Origin: an uncultured Clostridia bacterium
GTDB lineage: Bacteria > Bacillota > Clostridia > TANB77 > CAG-508
DNA length: 10,838 bases
Direction of reading: 5' to 3'
Assembly: GCA_944391155.1 (NCBI GenBank)
Contig: CALXSO010000068.1
Location: 1 to 10,838, forward strand
Shown here: positions 1-7,719 of the stretch, one piece after another
Position numbering within the stretch: the first letter of the stretch is position 1
How the letters are laid out: each line of letters starts with the position of its first letter
Translations under genes and position numbers: made by a program
Notes under the pieces: model-generated
The model's database searches: none
What the model saw: the letters and a program-made list of their open reading frames with translations, nothing else
Told to the model about the DNA's origin: nothing

Positions 1-166
1 ATGGTATGACAGATACTATGGGAAGAATGCACTCAGATGCACAATTTGCAGGTTCTTCATCAGTACCAGCACACGTTGAATGATGGGACTAATCGGTATG
101 GGCAATAACCCAATGGTTGGAGCATCAGTTGCAGTAGCAGTTGCAGTTGAAGAAGCTATGAAATAA
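1..166 (+). CDS. GGGtGRT-family protein, C-terminal end (partial, apparent frameshift)
   Basis: This is the 3' end of a gene that begins before the window. From base 3 the reading is GMTDTMGRMHSDAQF..., ending ...PAHVE at 78-80 and then TGA at 81-83. One frame over, from base 80, it continues MMGLIGMGNNPMVGA...VEEAMK to the TAA at 164-166. Joined, the two parts match the C-terminus of the GGGtGRT protein family as I remember it, a roughly 330-residue protein often encoded beside a NifU-like Fe-S scaffold; its biochemical role is not established. The join needs one extra A (GTTGAA-ATG instead of GTTGAATG), so there is a one-base deletion at about 80, either real or a sequencing error. The first two bases finish the preceding codon. 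ppaC begins 19 bp downstream, so co-transcription is likely. Family assignment is from memory of the conserved tail, without a database comparison. Confidence 0.72.
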
Positions 167-185
167 CTTATTAGGGAGTGTAAAA

Positions 186-1112
186 ATGAGCGATAAAATT
201 TATATTTTTGGACATAAAAATCCTGATACAGATTCAATATGTTCAAGTTTAATAAAAGAAAGATTTAACAGAAAAAAGGGATATACTAAATGTTTTGCAG
301 CAAGAATTGGAAAAATTAATAAAGAAACACAATTTGTTTTGGATTATTTGAAAATTGAAGCACCAGAATTTATTGAAAAAATTGATGATGGTCAAGAAGT
401 AATCTTAGTGGATCATAATGATTTTGGTCAAAGTATTGATGGAATAGAAAATGCTAATATAATTGGTGTTATAGATCATCATAGAATTGCTAATTTTAGA
501 ACATCAGAACCTTTATATTACACAGCAAAACCATATGGTTGTACATGTACAATATTGTATAAAGAGTATGTGCAAAATGGCTTGGAAATAAGTAAGGAAG
601 AAGCTATATTGATGGCAAGTGCTATTATTTCAGATACATTATTATTAAAATCGCCAACTACAACTAATCATGATAGAAGAGCTTTAGAAGAATTAGAAAA
701 AATAGCAGGAATTGATATTAAAAAATATGGATTAGAAATGTTAAAAGCAGGAACAGATTTAGATGATTTTTCAGAAGAAGAATTGATTAGTTTAGATGCC
801 AAATCATTAGAAAAAGATGGAGGAAAATTCATAATTGCACAAGTAAATACAGTAAGTATAGATGATGTATTAAAAAGACAAGATAAAATAGAAGAAGCAA
901 TAAAAAAGGAGATTGAAAGTAAAGGTTTAGATTTATTTGTATTTGCAATAACAGATATTTTGAATAGTAATTCAGAAGCAATTGTTCTAGGAAAAAAAGC
1001 AAATGTAGTAGAAAAAGCATTTGATAAGAAATTAGAAAATAATAAAATTTTCTTAGAGGGAGTAGTGTCAAGAAAAAAACAATTGTTGCCAGTAATTGAT
1101 AAAAACTTTTAA
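186..1112 (+). CDS. ppaC: Manganese-dependent inorganic pyrophosphatase (class II, DHH family)
   Basis: Cytosolic enzyme that hydrolyses pyrophosphate to two phosphates, pulling biosynthetic reactions forward. The 308-residue length is that of the class II family (B. subtilis PpaC is about 309). The N-terminal DHH domain shows the metal-binding signatures in order: GHKNPDTDS (His10, Asp14, Asp16), LVDHND (Asp76, His77), GVIDHHR (Asp97-His98-His99) and ISDTLLLKSPTTT with Asp150. The C-terminal DHHA2 domain carries the substrate-binding SRKKQ motif at 295-299. No CBS or DRTGG insertion is present, so this is the short form without nucleotide regulation. The ATG at 186 follows an AGGGAG ribosome binding site (173-178) at 7 nt. 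It lies 19 bp after the GGGtGRT gene and is closed by an intrinsic terminator 40 bp downstream. All expected active-site residues are present. Confidence 0.96.
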   Translation: MSDKIYIFGHKNPDTDSICSSLIKERFNRKKGYTKCFAARIGKINKETQFVLDYLKIEAPEFIEKIDDGQEVILVDHNDFGQSIDGIENANIIGVIDHHRIANFRTSEPLYYTAKPYGCTCTILYKEYVQNGLEISKEEAILMASAIISDTLLLKSPTTTNHDRRALEELEKIAGIDIKKYGLEMLKAGTDLDDFSEEELISLDAKSLEKDGGKFIIAQVNTVSIDDVLKRQDKIEEAIKKEIESKGLDLFVFAITDILNSNSEAIVLGKKANVVEKAFDKKLENNKIFLEGVVSRKKQLLPVIDKNF

Positions 1113-1151
1113 AAAATGGAGAAATATTAAATAAAATGAACTAAAGAAGAG

Positions 1152-1177
1152 TAGACGGTTATAATCCGTCTATTTTT
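1152..1177 (+). terminator. Rho-independent terminator after ppaC
   Basis: Perfect 7-bp stem TAGACGG (1152-1158) / CCGTCTA (1166-1172) with a 7-nt loop, directly followed by five T (1173-1177). It is 40 bp after the ppaC stop and just ahead of the next promoter, so it separates the two transcription units. Confidence 0.88.
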
Positions 1178-1183
1178 CAAGAT

Positions 1184-1212
1184 TTGACTTTTTTTAGAAT
1201 AAAATATATACT
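1184..1212 (+). promoter_or_regulatory. Sigma-A-type promoter of the NlpC/P60-comEC unit
   Basis: -35 TTGACT (1184-1189, 5 of 6 to TTGACA), 17-nt spacer, -10 TATACT (1207-1212, 5 of 6 to TATAAT). Transcription should begin near 1219, giving a leader of about 45 nt before the ATG at 1263. It sits immediately after the ppaC terminator, which supports it. Confidence 0.82.
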
Positions 1213-1262
1213 AGGATGCAGTTTTAATAAATAACAATTCTAATATAATAAGGAGCAATAAA

Positions 1263-2777
1263 ATGAAGAGTAAAAAAACAATAAAAAGCATTGTATTTAC
1301 ATCAATTATAGCAATAATTAGCATGCTTTTTGTTACAATAAGTTTAGCTGTAGATACAGGTAAAGTATCTGTAGAAACAGCAAGATTAAGAGAACAGGCT
1401 TCGGAGGATTCTAAAATTTTAGAATTAATATCTATTGGAGAAGAAGTTGAAGTTCTTGGAGAAAATAAGGGATGGTATCAAGTTAAATATAAAGGAATAA
1501 CAGGATATTTAAGAAATGATTTACTTAATGTTGAAAATGAGAATACAGCTAATACAAATTCACAAGCAGAACAAGTATCCACAACTCCAGAAAATACAAC
1601 CCAGAATACAGAACAACAGCCTAACAATGAACAAGAAAATGGAAATCAAGTAAATGAGCAAAATGTACAAAATAATACAGTTTCTAATGAATCAGTAAAT
1701 GAAACAGAAAATAATTCTCAAACAACTGAAAATCAAACATCAGGGAATGAAAATCAAAATGTAGAAACTGGTGAAACAGAAAAAAGCGAAGAGGATTTGA
1801 CAGGTAATTATAAACTTTTAACAGATGCAGAAATGAAAATAACACCACTAGTAAATTCATTAAGTATAGAAAATTTGAAACAAGGTACTATATTTCAAAT
1901 TGAAGATAAAGCTAATAACTGGGTTTTAGTTAATGGTGAAAATAGTCAAGGATGGATTAGATTCGAACAGTTAGAAAAAACAGAAGAAAATCAGGAGACA
2001 ACTCAATCTAATGAAACAACTACAGAACCAGAAAATGTACCAGAAACATCTGAGACTCAGGAACCGGTGCAAAATCAACCAAAAACTATGTATGTAAATT
2101 CACAAACTGTAAATGTTAGAAGTAAACCAGATCAAACATCAAGTATAGTAACACAATTATCTATTAATAGCCAAGTAACAGTCTTATTAGAGCAAGATAA
2201 TGGATGGTCTCAAATAACATTTAGTGGAGGAGAAGGATATATTGCATCAAATTTATTATCAGAAACAAGACAAGAAACATCAAGAGGTTCAACTACTCCT
2301 AGAACATCAACAAACTTATCAGACAATACTACAAAATCAGAAACTACTAAATCTAATACTTCTTCAACTTCATCAAAAGATACAGCAACAACTTCAAATT
2401 CAACTTCAGCTTCTTCATCAAAAGGTTCAGAAGTATTAGCGTATGCAATGAAATATATAGGTTATTCATATGTATATGGTGGATCAACTCCTAGTGGATT
2501 TGATTGTTCAGGTTTTACATCATATGTATATAAACATTTTGGTATTACATTAAATAGAACAGCAGCAGGGCAATTTTCAAATGGAACAGCTGTTAGCAAA
2601 GCAAATTTACAACCAGGAGATTTAGTAATGTTTGGCTCACCAATTAATCATGTTGGAATATATGCAGGAGGAGGAAAAATTGTTCATGCAGCTAATCCAT
2701 CAAGAGGAGTTACAACAGATACTATTAACTCAGGATACTATAAAACACATTATGTTGGAGCAAGAAGAATATTTTAA
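1263..2777 (+). CDS. Secreted SH3b-domain NlpC/P60 peptidoglycan endopeptidase
   Basis: Predicted extracellular cell-wall hydrolase cleaving peptide bonds in the peptidoglycan stem peptide (NlpC/P60, D,L-endopeptidase class). Residues 1-29 form a signal peptide: basic MKSKKTIK, a long hydrophobic core, then SLA before VDTGK, with no lipobox Cys. Bacterial SH3 wall-binding domains follow at about 33-90 (VSVETARLRE...GYLRNDLL), a divergent one at about 184-236, and about 276-333 (VNVRSKPD...GYIASNLL). They are joined by linkers very rich in N, Q, T, S and E (91-180, 238-272, 334-388). The catalytic domain occupies about 389-504, with DCSG (nucleophile Cys415), NHVGIY (His463) and VHAANP (third polar residue His475). 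An AGGAG site (1251-1255) lies 7 nt before the ATG. comEC starts 26 bp downstream with no terminator between them, so the two are probably co-transcribed from the promoter at 1184. Confidence 0.93.
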   Translation: MKSKKTIKSIVFTSIIAIISMLFVTISLAVDTGKVSVETARLREQASEDSKILELISIGEEVEVLGENKGWYQVKYKGITGYLRNDLLNVENENTANTNSQAEQVSTTPENTTQNTEQQPNNEQENGNQVNEQNVQNNTVSNESVNETENNSQTTENQTSGNENQNVETGETEKSEEDLTGNYKLLTDAEMKITPLVNSLSIENLKQGTIFQIEDKANNWVLVNGENSQGWIRFEQLEKTEENQETTQSNETTTEPENVPETSETQEPVQNQPKTMYVNSQTVNVRSKPDQTSSIVTQLSINSQVTVLLEQDNGWSQITFSGGEGYIASNLLSETRQETSRGSTTPRTSTNLSDNTTKSETTKSNTSSTSSKDTATTSNSTSASSSKGSEVLAYAMKYIGYSYVYGGSTPSGFDCSGFTSYVYKHFGITLNRTAAGQFSNGTAVSKANLQPGDLVMFGSPINHVGIYAGGGKIVHAANPSRGVTTDTINSGYYKTHYVGARRIF

Positions 2778-2803
2778 TAAATCATTACAATGAAGGGAGA
2801 TAT

Positions 2804-5293
2804 ATGCAAAGATTTTTTCTGATTGTAGTGATAGGATATATATTAGGTATAATATGGGGGCAATACATATCTATAAGTATTGTCCTTTTATATATTTTTA
2901 TCGCTATTTTATTTTTTTTAAAGTCATCAATATTTTATCATAAAAGCCAATTTAAAATTTTTTCTTTTAATCGTTATTGGAGATATATCAAAATTTTTTT
3001 AAATTTAAATATAATTATAATTATTTGTTTTGTTTCCTTTTTTTCATATAATGTCATTATACAAAAAAATATGAAAAGAGAAAAAATGCAAAATATATTG
3101 AAGGAATCTAAAAATTTGGAATTAACAGGTGAAATAGTAAGTGGAAAAGTAGATAAAGAATATAAAGTTAGATATGAACTAAAAATGGATTTAAAAGCAT
3201 TAAAAAATTATAAAATATATGTAGAAATAGATAAAAAAAATTTAAAAGAGGAAATTAATTATGGAGATATAGTTTTAATAAAAGGAGAATTTATAGAGCC
3301 AGACATACAGAGAAATTATTGTGGTTTTGATTATAATGAGTACTTAAAAACTAAAGATATTTTAGGAACAATTAAAGTAGATAATATTACTATTAAAACT
3401 ACATCAAATAATTTGAAAATAAATTTATATAAATATATTCAAAATCTTAAGAATAAAATAAAAGGTATTTTACCAGAAAATATATCTGCATTATTTATAG
3501 GAATAGTTTTAGGAGATAGGACTTATATAGATGAGCAAACAACAGAGAATTTTAAAAATTCGAATTTATCACATATTTTAGCTGTATCTGGTATGCATAT
3601 AACATTTTTGATTTTAATATTTCTAAAAATATTTAAAAACATATTAGGAAGAAGAAAGACATATTTTTTTTCAATATTTGTTATAATATTATATGTACTA
3701 ATTACTGGTTTTTCAGCTTCAATATTAAGATCTGCATTAATGGGAATAATAATGCTAATAAGTAAGATAATTTATAGAAAAAATGATATCTGGAATGCTA
3801 TTTCATTTTCTTTATTACTTATCTTAATATATAATCCATATTATTTATTTGATATAGGATTACAATTATCATATGGTGGTACAATTGGAATATTATTATT
3901 TCAAAAAGTTATATCCGATTATTTAAAATATAGGATTTATAAAATAAAAAAAATAAGAAAAATAGCAACAAAAAAGATAAGTTATTTTATAAATAAAATT
4001 TTAGAAATAATTTCAGTAACACTTTCTGCTCAAATTATTATATTACCAATAATGATTTATAATTTTCATACTTTTTCTGTCTATTTTTTATTGTCAAATT
4101 TATTTGCTAGTGTAATTATAGAAGCTTTGTTTTTTATTTCAATTATTTTTTTATTTCTAGTAATAGTATCAGTTCCATTAGCTCTCTACTTTTCAGGAAT
4201 AGTAGAAATTTTTTATTTAATACTTATTTGGATATCCTATTTTGGAATGTTACCATATTCTCAAATTTTGATTAACAGACCTTATGGAATCATAGTTTTT
4301 TTATATTTTTGTTTTTTAGCTCTTTTTATAATTTTTCAAAAAATAAAAAATAATAAAATGAGAATTACTACATATAGAAGATTTAAAAATTTAAAATCTT
4401 GGATTATTTATAAAATTAAATTAAAGAAAAAAATATTATGTATTTGTGTTTTAATTTCAATTCTTTTTTCTAAGTATTCATATTTAGTAATAAAAAGTAA
4501 TTTAGATATTCATTTTATTGATGTGGGGCAGGGAGATGCTACTTTAATTGTAACACCTTATAATAAAAAAATTTTAGTAGATGGAGGGGGAAGTGAATTT
4601 TCAAATTTTGATGTCGGTGAACAAATTTTAATACCATATTTATTGAATAGAAGAATAAAAAAATTAGATTTTGTTTTTATTAGCCATTTTGATAGTGATC
4701 ATGTTGGAGGAATTTTATCAATTTTAGAAAAAATAAATGTTCAAAAAATAATAATACCAAAACAATTTGAATTTTCAGAGAATTATAGAAAATTTATAAA
4801 TATTATTATGAAGAGAAAAATCAATGTGCAAGTAGTTTTGTCAGGAGATAGATTAAAAATTGAAAATAATTTATATTTTGATATTTTATATCCTAAAGAA
4901 GAGCAAATTGTAGAAAATGTACTTAATAATAATTCAATGGTTATGAAGTTAAACTTTGGAAATTTTTCAATGCTTTTTACAGGAGATATAGAAAAAATAG
5001 CAGAAAGAGATATGATTAATAATTTGAATTCTAATATTTTGAAGTCAGATGTTTTAAAAATTGCACATCACGGTTCAAAGACTTCAACAACTGATGAATT
5101 TATAAGAAAAGTTTTGCCAGATATTGCTTTAATAGGTGTTGGAAAAAATAATTCTTTTGGGCATCCAAGTTCAGAGGTTATTGAAAGATTAGAAAAATTA
5201 AATGTTAAAGTATATAGAACAGACCAAAAGGGTGAAATAAAAATAGAAGCTTCCCAAAATGGAAAGTATTTTATTGATGTACATATTAAATAA
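2804..5293 (+). CDS. comEC: DNA internalization competence protein ComEC/Rec2
   Basis: Polytopic membrane protein that forms the channel for single-stranded DNA entry during natural transformation. The 829-residue length fits full-length family members. Order: N-terminal hydrophobic segments (about 4-40 and 64-84); a soluble DUF4131/OB-like part (about 100-200); the Competence core (about 220-510) with the hallmark SHILAVSGMHITFL at 256-269, GFSASILRSALMG (302-314) and LQLSYGGTIGILLF (353-366); and a C-terminal metallo-beta-lactamase domain (about 568-829). The MBL metal motifs are complete: FIDVGQGDAT (571-580), SHFDSDHVGG (His628, Asp630, Asp632, His633), FTGD (Asp728), AHHGSKTS (His755, His756) and FGHPS (His787), so the nuclease-like domain looks active. 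An AGGGAG site (2794-2799) precedes the ATG by 4 nt. No frame disruption is seen. Other competence genes are not in the window. Confidence 0.96.
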   Translation: MQRFFLIVVIGYILGIIWGQYISISIVLLYIFIAILFFLKSSIFYHKSQFKIFSFNRYWRYIKIFLNLNIIIIICFVSFFSYNVIIQKNMKREKMQNILKESKNLELTGEIVSGKVDKEYKVRYELKMDLKALKNYKIYVEIDKKNLKEEINYGDIVLIKGEFIEPDIQRNYCGFDYNEYLKTKDILGTIKVDNITIKTTSNNLKINLYKYIQNLKNKIKGILPENISALFIGIVLGDRTYIDEQTTENFKNSNLSHILAVSGMHITFLILIFLKIFKNILGRRKTYFFSIFVIILYVLITGFSASILRSALMGIIMLISKIIYRKNDIWNAISFSLLLILIYNPYYLFDIGLQLSYGGTIGILLFQKVISDYLKYRIYKIKKIRKIATKKISYFINKILEIISVTLSAQIIILPIMIYNFHTFSVYFLLSNLFASVIIEALFFISIIFLFLVIVSVPLALYFSGIVEIFYLILIWISYFGMLPYSQILINRPYGIIVFLYFCFLALFIIFQKIKNNKMRITTYRRFKNLKSWIIYKIKLKKKILCICVLISILFSKYSYLVIKSNLDIHFIDVGQGDATLIVTPYNKKILVDGGGSEFSNFDVGEQILIPYLLNRRIKKLDFVFISHFDSDHVGGILSILEKINVQKIIIPKQFEFSENYRKFINIIMKRKINVQVVLSGDRLKIENNLYFDILYPKEEQIVENVLNNNSMVMKLNFGNFSMLFTGDIEKIAERDMINNLNSNILKSDVLKIAHHGSKTSTTDEFIRKVLPDIALIGVGKNNSFGHPSSEVIERLEKLNVKVYRTDQKGEIKIEASQNGKYFIDVHIK

Positions 5294-5513
5294 AAAATAT
5301 TTATATATCAACATTGTGGTTTATTCTACAAAATTTAGTCTGAATAATGACTTTATGAATTCTATTTGTATAAAATTTGATAATCTGGAAATAATAAGAA
5401 TGAAAATAGAAGTAAAGTGTTTATAAATTTGAGTAGATTGCTTTAAGTACTAGTAATGTTATAGATGAGTAATAATTTGTTATTATTTGTTTTTCTTGTG
5501 AAAGGAGAAAAAG
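5294..5513 (+). other. Intergenic spacer after comEC
   Basis: AT-rich non-coding stretch of 220 bp. I see no ORF with a ribosome binding site. A short AT-only hairpin, AATAAT (5471-5476) / ATTATT (5482-5487), is followed by TGTTTTTC; it may be a weak terminator or chance. TTGCTT (5438-5443) and TATAGA (5460-5465), 16 nt apart, form a poor promoter candidate for the next gene. The AAAGGAG site at 5501-5507 belongs to the next gene. Confidence 0.45.
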
Positions 5514-6131
5514 ATGAGTGTTAATAAAATTATAGGTACTTTAATTATTGTTCTTGTTATATTGATTGCTATGATAGTTGGTGTATTTGTGTATAAATTT
5601 CAAAATACTAATGTGGTTGGGGAAGAAAGTGTACAAAATACTGTTAATTTAGCAGATAAAGTTACAGATGAATGTGTTGAAGAATGGGAAGAGATGCAAA
5701 ATGATTTAAATAGTATTAATGTAAATACATCAGATGAAAAATTATCTCCTAATTGTTCGTTTATATTTAAGAAACATTTTTTACAGTGTGATCATACATC
5801 AAATGAATATGTAAATATTCCTGAAGAAATGGTAAATGCAACTTATGATGAAGTGCAACAAAAGTATCCAGATTGGACAATAGAAAAATTTTCAACGAAT
5901 GAAGTTGTATTTTTAAAAGATTTTGAAGGAGAATGTGGAGAGCATTTTATTTTAAGAAGTGTTGATGGAAATATTGTGGTTTATAGGATAGTAAATGGTA
6001 TAGAGGAAGAGTATGAAAAAACAGATATTGCAATTGATTATTTAACAGAAACAGATAAAATTAGTTTTGAAAATGGCTTAAAAATTTATGGAAAAGAAAA
6101 CTTAAGTCAAATTTTAGAAGACTTTGAATAA
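5514..6131 (+). CDS. Membrane-anchored protein with BofC C-terminal-like domain
   Basis: 205-residue protein with one N-terminal membrane anchor (about 6-28, IIGTLIIVLVILIAMIVGVFV) and an extracytoplasmic remainder. The region about 98-204 resembles the BofC C-terminal domain: an IPEEM...YPDWTIEKFS stretch, then EHFILRSVDGNIVVYRIVNG, DIAIDYL and a GLKIYGKENLSQILEDFE tail. In B. subtilis BofC restrains the SpoIVB protease during sporulation. Clostridial proteins with only this domain are widespread and their role is unknown, so no sporulation function is claimed. Four cysteines (54, 81, 92, 141) lie outside the membrane; 81 and 92 flank a short CSFIFKKHFLQC segment and could pair or bind metal. 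Start: ATG at 5514 with AAAGGAG (5501-5507) 6 nt upstream. It stands between comEC (220 bp) and the radical SAM gene (170 bp) and is probably its own unit. Confidence 0.72.
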   Translation: MSVNKIIGTLIIVLVILIAMIVGVFVYKFQNTNVVGEESVQNTVNLADKVTDECVEEWEEMQNDLNSINVNTSDEKLSPNCSFIFKKHFLQCDHTSNEYVNIPEEMVNATYDEVQQKYPDWTIEKFSTNEVVFLKDFEGECGEHFILRSVDGNIVVYRIVNGIEEEYEKTDIAIDYLTETDKISFENGLKIYGKENLSQILEDFE

Positions 6132-6285
6132 AAGAAATTAAATTTTATAAAATAATGTAATTTGAAGTAAAGTAATTTTCTTAAAAGTAAAAATTTAATA
6201 TTAGTCATAAATTTAATCTTTGTGCATATATTATAGAGAATTTATGAGAAACGTAGAGACTAAAATATTTGTATTTCTTCTATAG

Positions 6286-6304
6286 AAAGGGTGGTATATG
6301 TATG
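6286..6304 (+). promoter_or_regulatory. Ribosome binding site fixing the radical SAM start at 6302
   Basis: AAAGGGTGG at 6286-6294 is the only purine-rich site in front of this gene and lies 7 nt before the ATG at 6302. The frame is open further up to an ATG at 6269, but that codon has no Shine-Dalgarno and would place the site inside the coding region. The ATG at 6298 is out of frame. Confidence 0.75.
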
Positions 6305-7108
6305 AAAAGATTAACAGCTTTGGACAAGGTTAAAGATTTGACTTTATATACAGGTACATTTGGAAGAGAGAAATGTACCTGTAATTGTATAGGTTGTACT
6401 CAAGGGGGAATTATAAAAGAAAAAGAGCCGTATCAGGGAAATATTAGTCAAATAAGAAAAATAATTTCAAAGTTACCGAATTTAGAAAATGCATATTTAT
6501 TAGGAAATCCAGATATATCTGTTGATACGGAATTTTGCAATCTTGCAGCTAAAGAGTTTGAAAAAAATAATATTTCAGTTATGTTTTCTACATCGGGGAT
6601 TGGTGGAGCTAAAGTAATTCAAAAGCTTGTTTCAGGTTTGGATTGTAAAAAAATAAAATATATAAGTTATAGTGTTGATACTATTGATGATGAAAAGATT
6701 CATTATTTAAAAGGAACAAAAAATATATCATTATCTGATATAGAAGAAAGCATAAAATTTTGCATAGAAAGAGAAATACCAGTAAAAATTCAACCTACTT
6801 TGTGGGAATATAACCAAGAAGATTATATAGATATAATAGAATATTTTTATAAAAAATATTCTATCAGTTGGTTTACTTTTCATGCAGGAAGTTTTGAATC
6901 TTTAAAAAATAGAAAAGTTCCATTAAAACATATAGAGCCTTTGAGATGGAAAGAAATTGTAAGAAATATACAATTTATAGCAAAGAAGAAGAAATTGAGA
7001 ATTGTTGTTCCTAGAATTTTTTTAGATCAAGATGAAATGAATAATGAAAAAGAAAATATTCATACATATTGTGCAAATGGGCGGAACAGGTTTGCAAATT
7101 TGGCTTGA
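6302..7108 (+). CDS. Radical SAM enzyme, N-terminal part (frame disrupted near 7080)
   Basis: Starts MKRLTALDKVKDLTLY at the ATG chosen from the site at 6286-6294. The radical SAM cluster motif CX3CX2C is at residues 25-32 (C-TCN-C-IG-C; Cys25, Cys29, Cys32, with an additional Cys27) just after LYTGTFGREK. LLGNPD (about 67-72) sits where the family's glycine-rich SAM-binding strand is expected, and YSVDT and KIQPTLWEY fit later barrel strands. The enzyme should bind a [4Fe-4S] cluster and cleave S-adenosylmethionine to a 5'-deoxyadenosyl radical; the substrate is not recognisable. In this frame the protein ends HTYCANGRNRFANLA at 7108. The last part is frameshifted: one extra G in GGG (7079-7081) diverts it from the conserved-looking continuation in the next entry. 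Without that G the gene would encode 349 residues and end at 7352. No precursor peptide is visible nearby. Confidence 0.83.
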   Translation: MKRLTALDKVKDLTLYTGTFGREKCTCNCIGCTQGGIIKEKEPYQGNISQIRKIISKLPNLENAYLLGNPDISVDTEFCNLAAKEFEKNNISVMFSTSGIGGAKVIQKLVSGLDCKKIKYISYSVDTIDDEKIHYLKGTKNISLSDIEESIKFCIEREIPVKIQPTLWEYNQEDYIDIIEYFYKKYSISWFTFHAGSFESLKNRKVPLKHIEPLRWKEIVRNIQFIAKKKKLRIVVPRIFLDQDEMNNEKENIHTYCANGRNRFANLA

Positions 7109-7352
7109 AAAAGATGCAATAAGATGTACATATTGTCCTTTACTTGCAGAATTACATCCAGAATTTACTTTTTTAATAGATGAAGAAGTTACCCATTTTA
7201 TACAAACAGATGGTGTTTGTGCTGTGAGAAAAGAAGCACTTGATGATAATTTAGTTAGTAAATCTTTAAATGGAAAAGGAGCAATTTTTAAACAAAATTC
7301 TGAAAATTTATATAATATATGTAGATTTTATTCAATACGAGAACAATATTAG
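7077..7352 (+). CDS. Radical SAM enzyme, C-terminal part in the shifted frame
   Basis: Continuation of the gene at 6302 in the other frame, reading GGTGLQIWLEKDAIRCTYCP... to the TAG at 7350-7352. The frame is open from 7044, but the codons before about 7077 are out-of-frame shadow, and neither the ATG at 7044 nor the one at 7077 has a ribosome binding site. It is therefore a fragment of one gene rather than a gene of its own. In the repaired 349-residue protein, Cys257 (upstream frame), Cys275, Cys278 and Cys306 are four cysteines after the barrel and could hold an auxiliary Fe-S cluster, as in SPASM or Twitch domains, though the spacing is not a textbook SPASM pattern. Whether the split is real or a base-call error cannot be decided here. 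Confidence 0.7.
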   Translation: MGGTGLQIWLEKDAIRCTYCPLLAELHPEFTFLIDEEVTHFIQTDGVCAVRKEALDDNLVSKSLNGKGAIFKQNSENLYNICRFYSIREQY

Positions 7353-7453
7353 TTTTATTTAAGAAAGTTTATGTATGTCTTAATAAGTGATGAAAATTGT
7401 GGAAATATGTTTTTATTGTTTAGTTATTTTAAACTAATGAAAATTAGACTAAT

Positions 7454-7479
7454 AGTAGAGTAACAGAGTAGAGTAGCAG
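7454..7479 (+). repeat. 13-bp tandem duplication
   Basis: AGTAGAGTAACAG (7454-7466) is followed directly by AGTAGAGTAGCAG (7467-7479), 12 of 13 identical. It is non-coding and most simply explained by replication slippage. Confidence 0.7.
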
Positions 7480-7545
7480 AAAATTCAAAATATTTTATAA
7501 AGATGTTATATATTTTTGGTTAAAAGTAAATAAATTTTAGAAAAG

Positions 7546-7557
7546 AAAGGAGGAATG
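7546..7557 (+). promoter_or_regulatory. Orphan Shine-Dalgarno without a usable gene
   Basis: AAAGGAGG (7546-7553) is among the strongest ribosome binding sites in the window, yet the ATG at 7555 is only one base away and opens just eight codons (MKLQFSTT). No other start codon follows at normal spacing in a long frame. It may mark a decayed gene or a short leader. Confidence 0.4.
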
Positions 7558-7719
7558 AAGTTACAATTCAGTACAACATAAAAGTAATCTGTCAAAAAGG
7601 TTATTATATAAATATAAAAAAATATTAGCTCTTTCCATAGTTTTTTTATTAAAAATATTTATATATTAACTTTTCGGAATACTCTATAGATTAAAGCTGA
7701 ACTGTAATGAAAAAAATGT

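Larger units (their letters stand above)
7353..7719 (+). other. Intergenic region before the rel homologue
   Basis: 367 bp without a supported gene. It holds a 13-bp tandem duplication (7454-7479) and a very strong but orphan Shine-Dalgarno AAAGGAGG (7546-7553). A weak promoter-like pair is also present (TTCAAA, 17 nt, TATATA, at roughly 7484-7512). After the orphan site, one frame is open for 36 codons (7559-7666): SYNSVQHKSNLSKRLL, then a basic and hydrophobic stretch ending LALSIVFLLKIFIY. It has no in-frame start codon and may be the remnant of a membrane-protein gene. No clear terminator for the radical SAM gene is seen. Confidence 0.5.

Noticed and set aside
829..1071. Minus-strand ORF opposite ppaC
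   Set aside because: It lies within a clear gene on the other strand and encodes a low-complexity Leu/Tyr/Phe-rich product; a shadow frame.
2224..2439. Gln/Leu-rich ORF inside the NlpC/P60 gene
   Set aside because: It is an out-of-frame reading of the Ser/Thr-rich linker.
5341..5370. TGAATA as a sigma-G -35 for the BofC-like gene
   Set aside because: No CATACTA-like -10 occurs 17-18 nt downstream; the match to one hexamer in AT-rich DNA is not enough.
6269..6301. Longer radical SAM start at 6269 (MYFFYRKGGIC...)
   Set aside because: There is no ribosome binding site upstream, and the evident one at 6286-6294 would lie inside the coding region.
7420..7437. Hairpin TTAGTT/AACTAA as a terminator of the radical SAM gene
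   Set aside because: The stem is only 6 bp, almost all A-T, and is not followed by a T-run.
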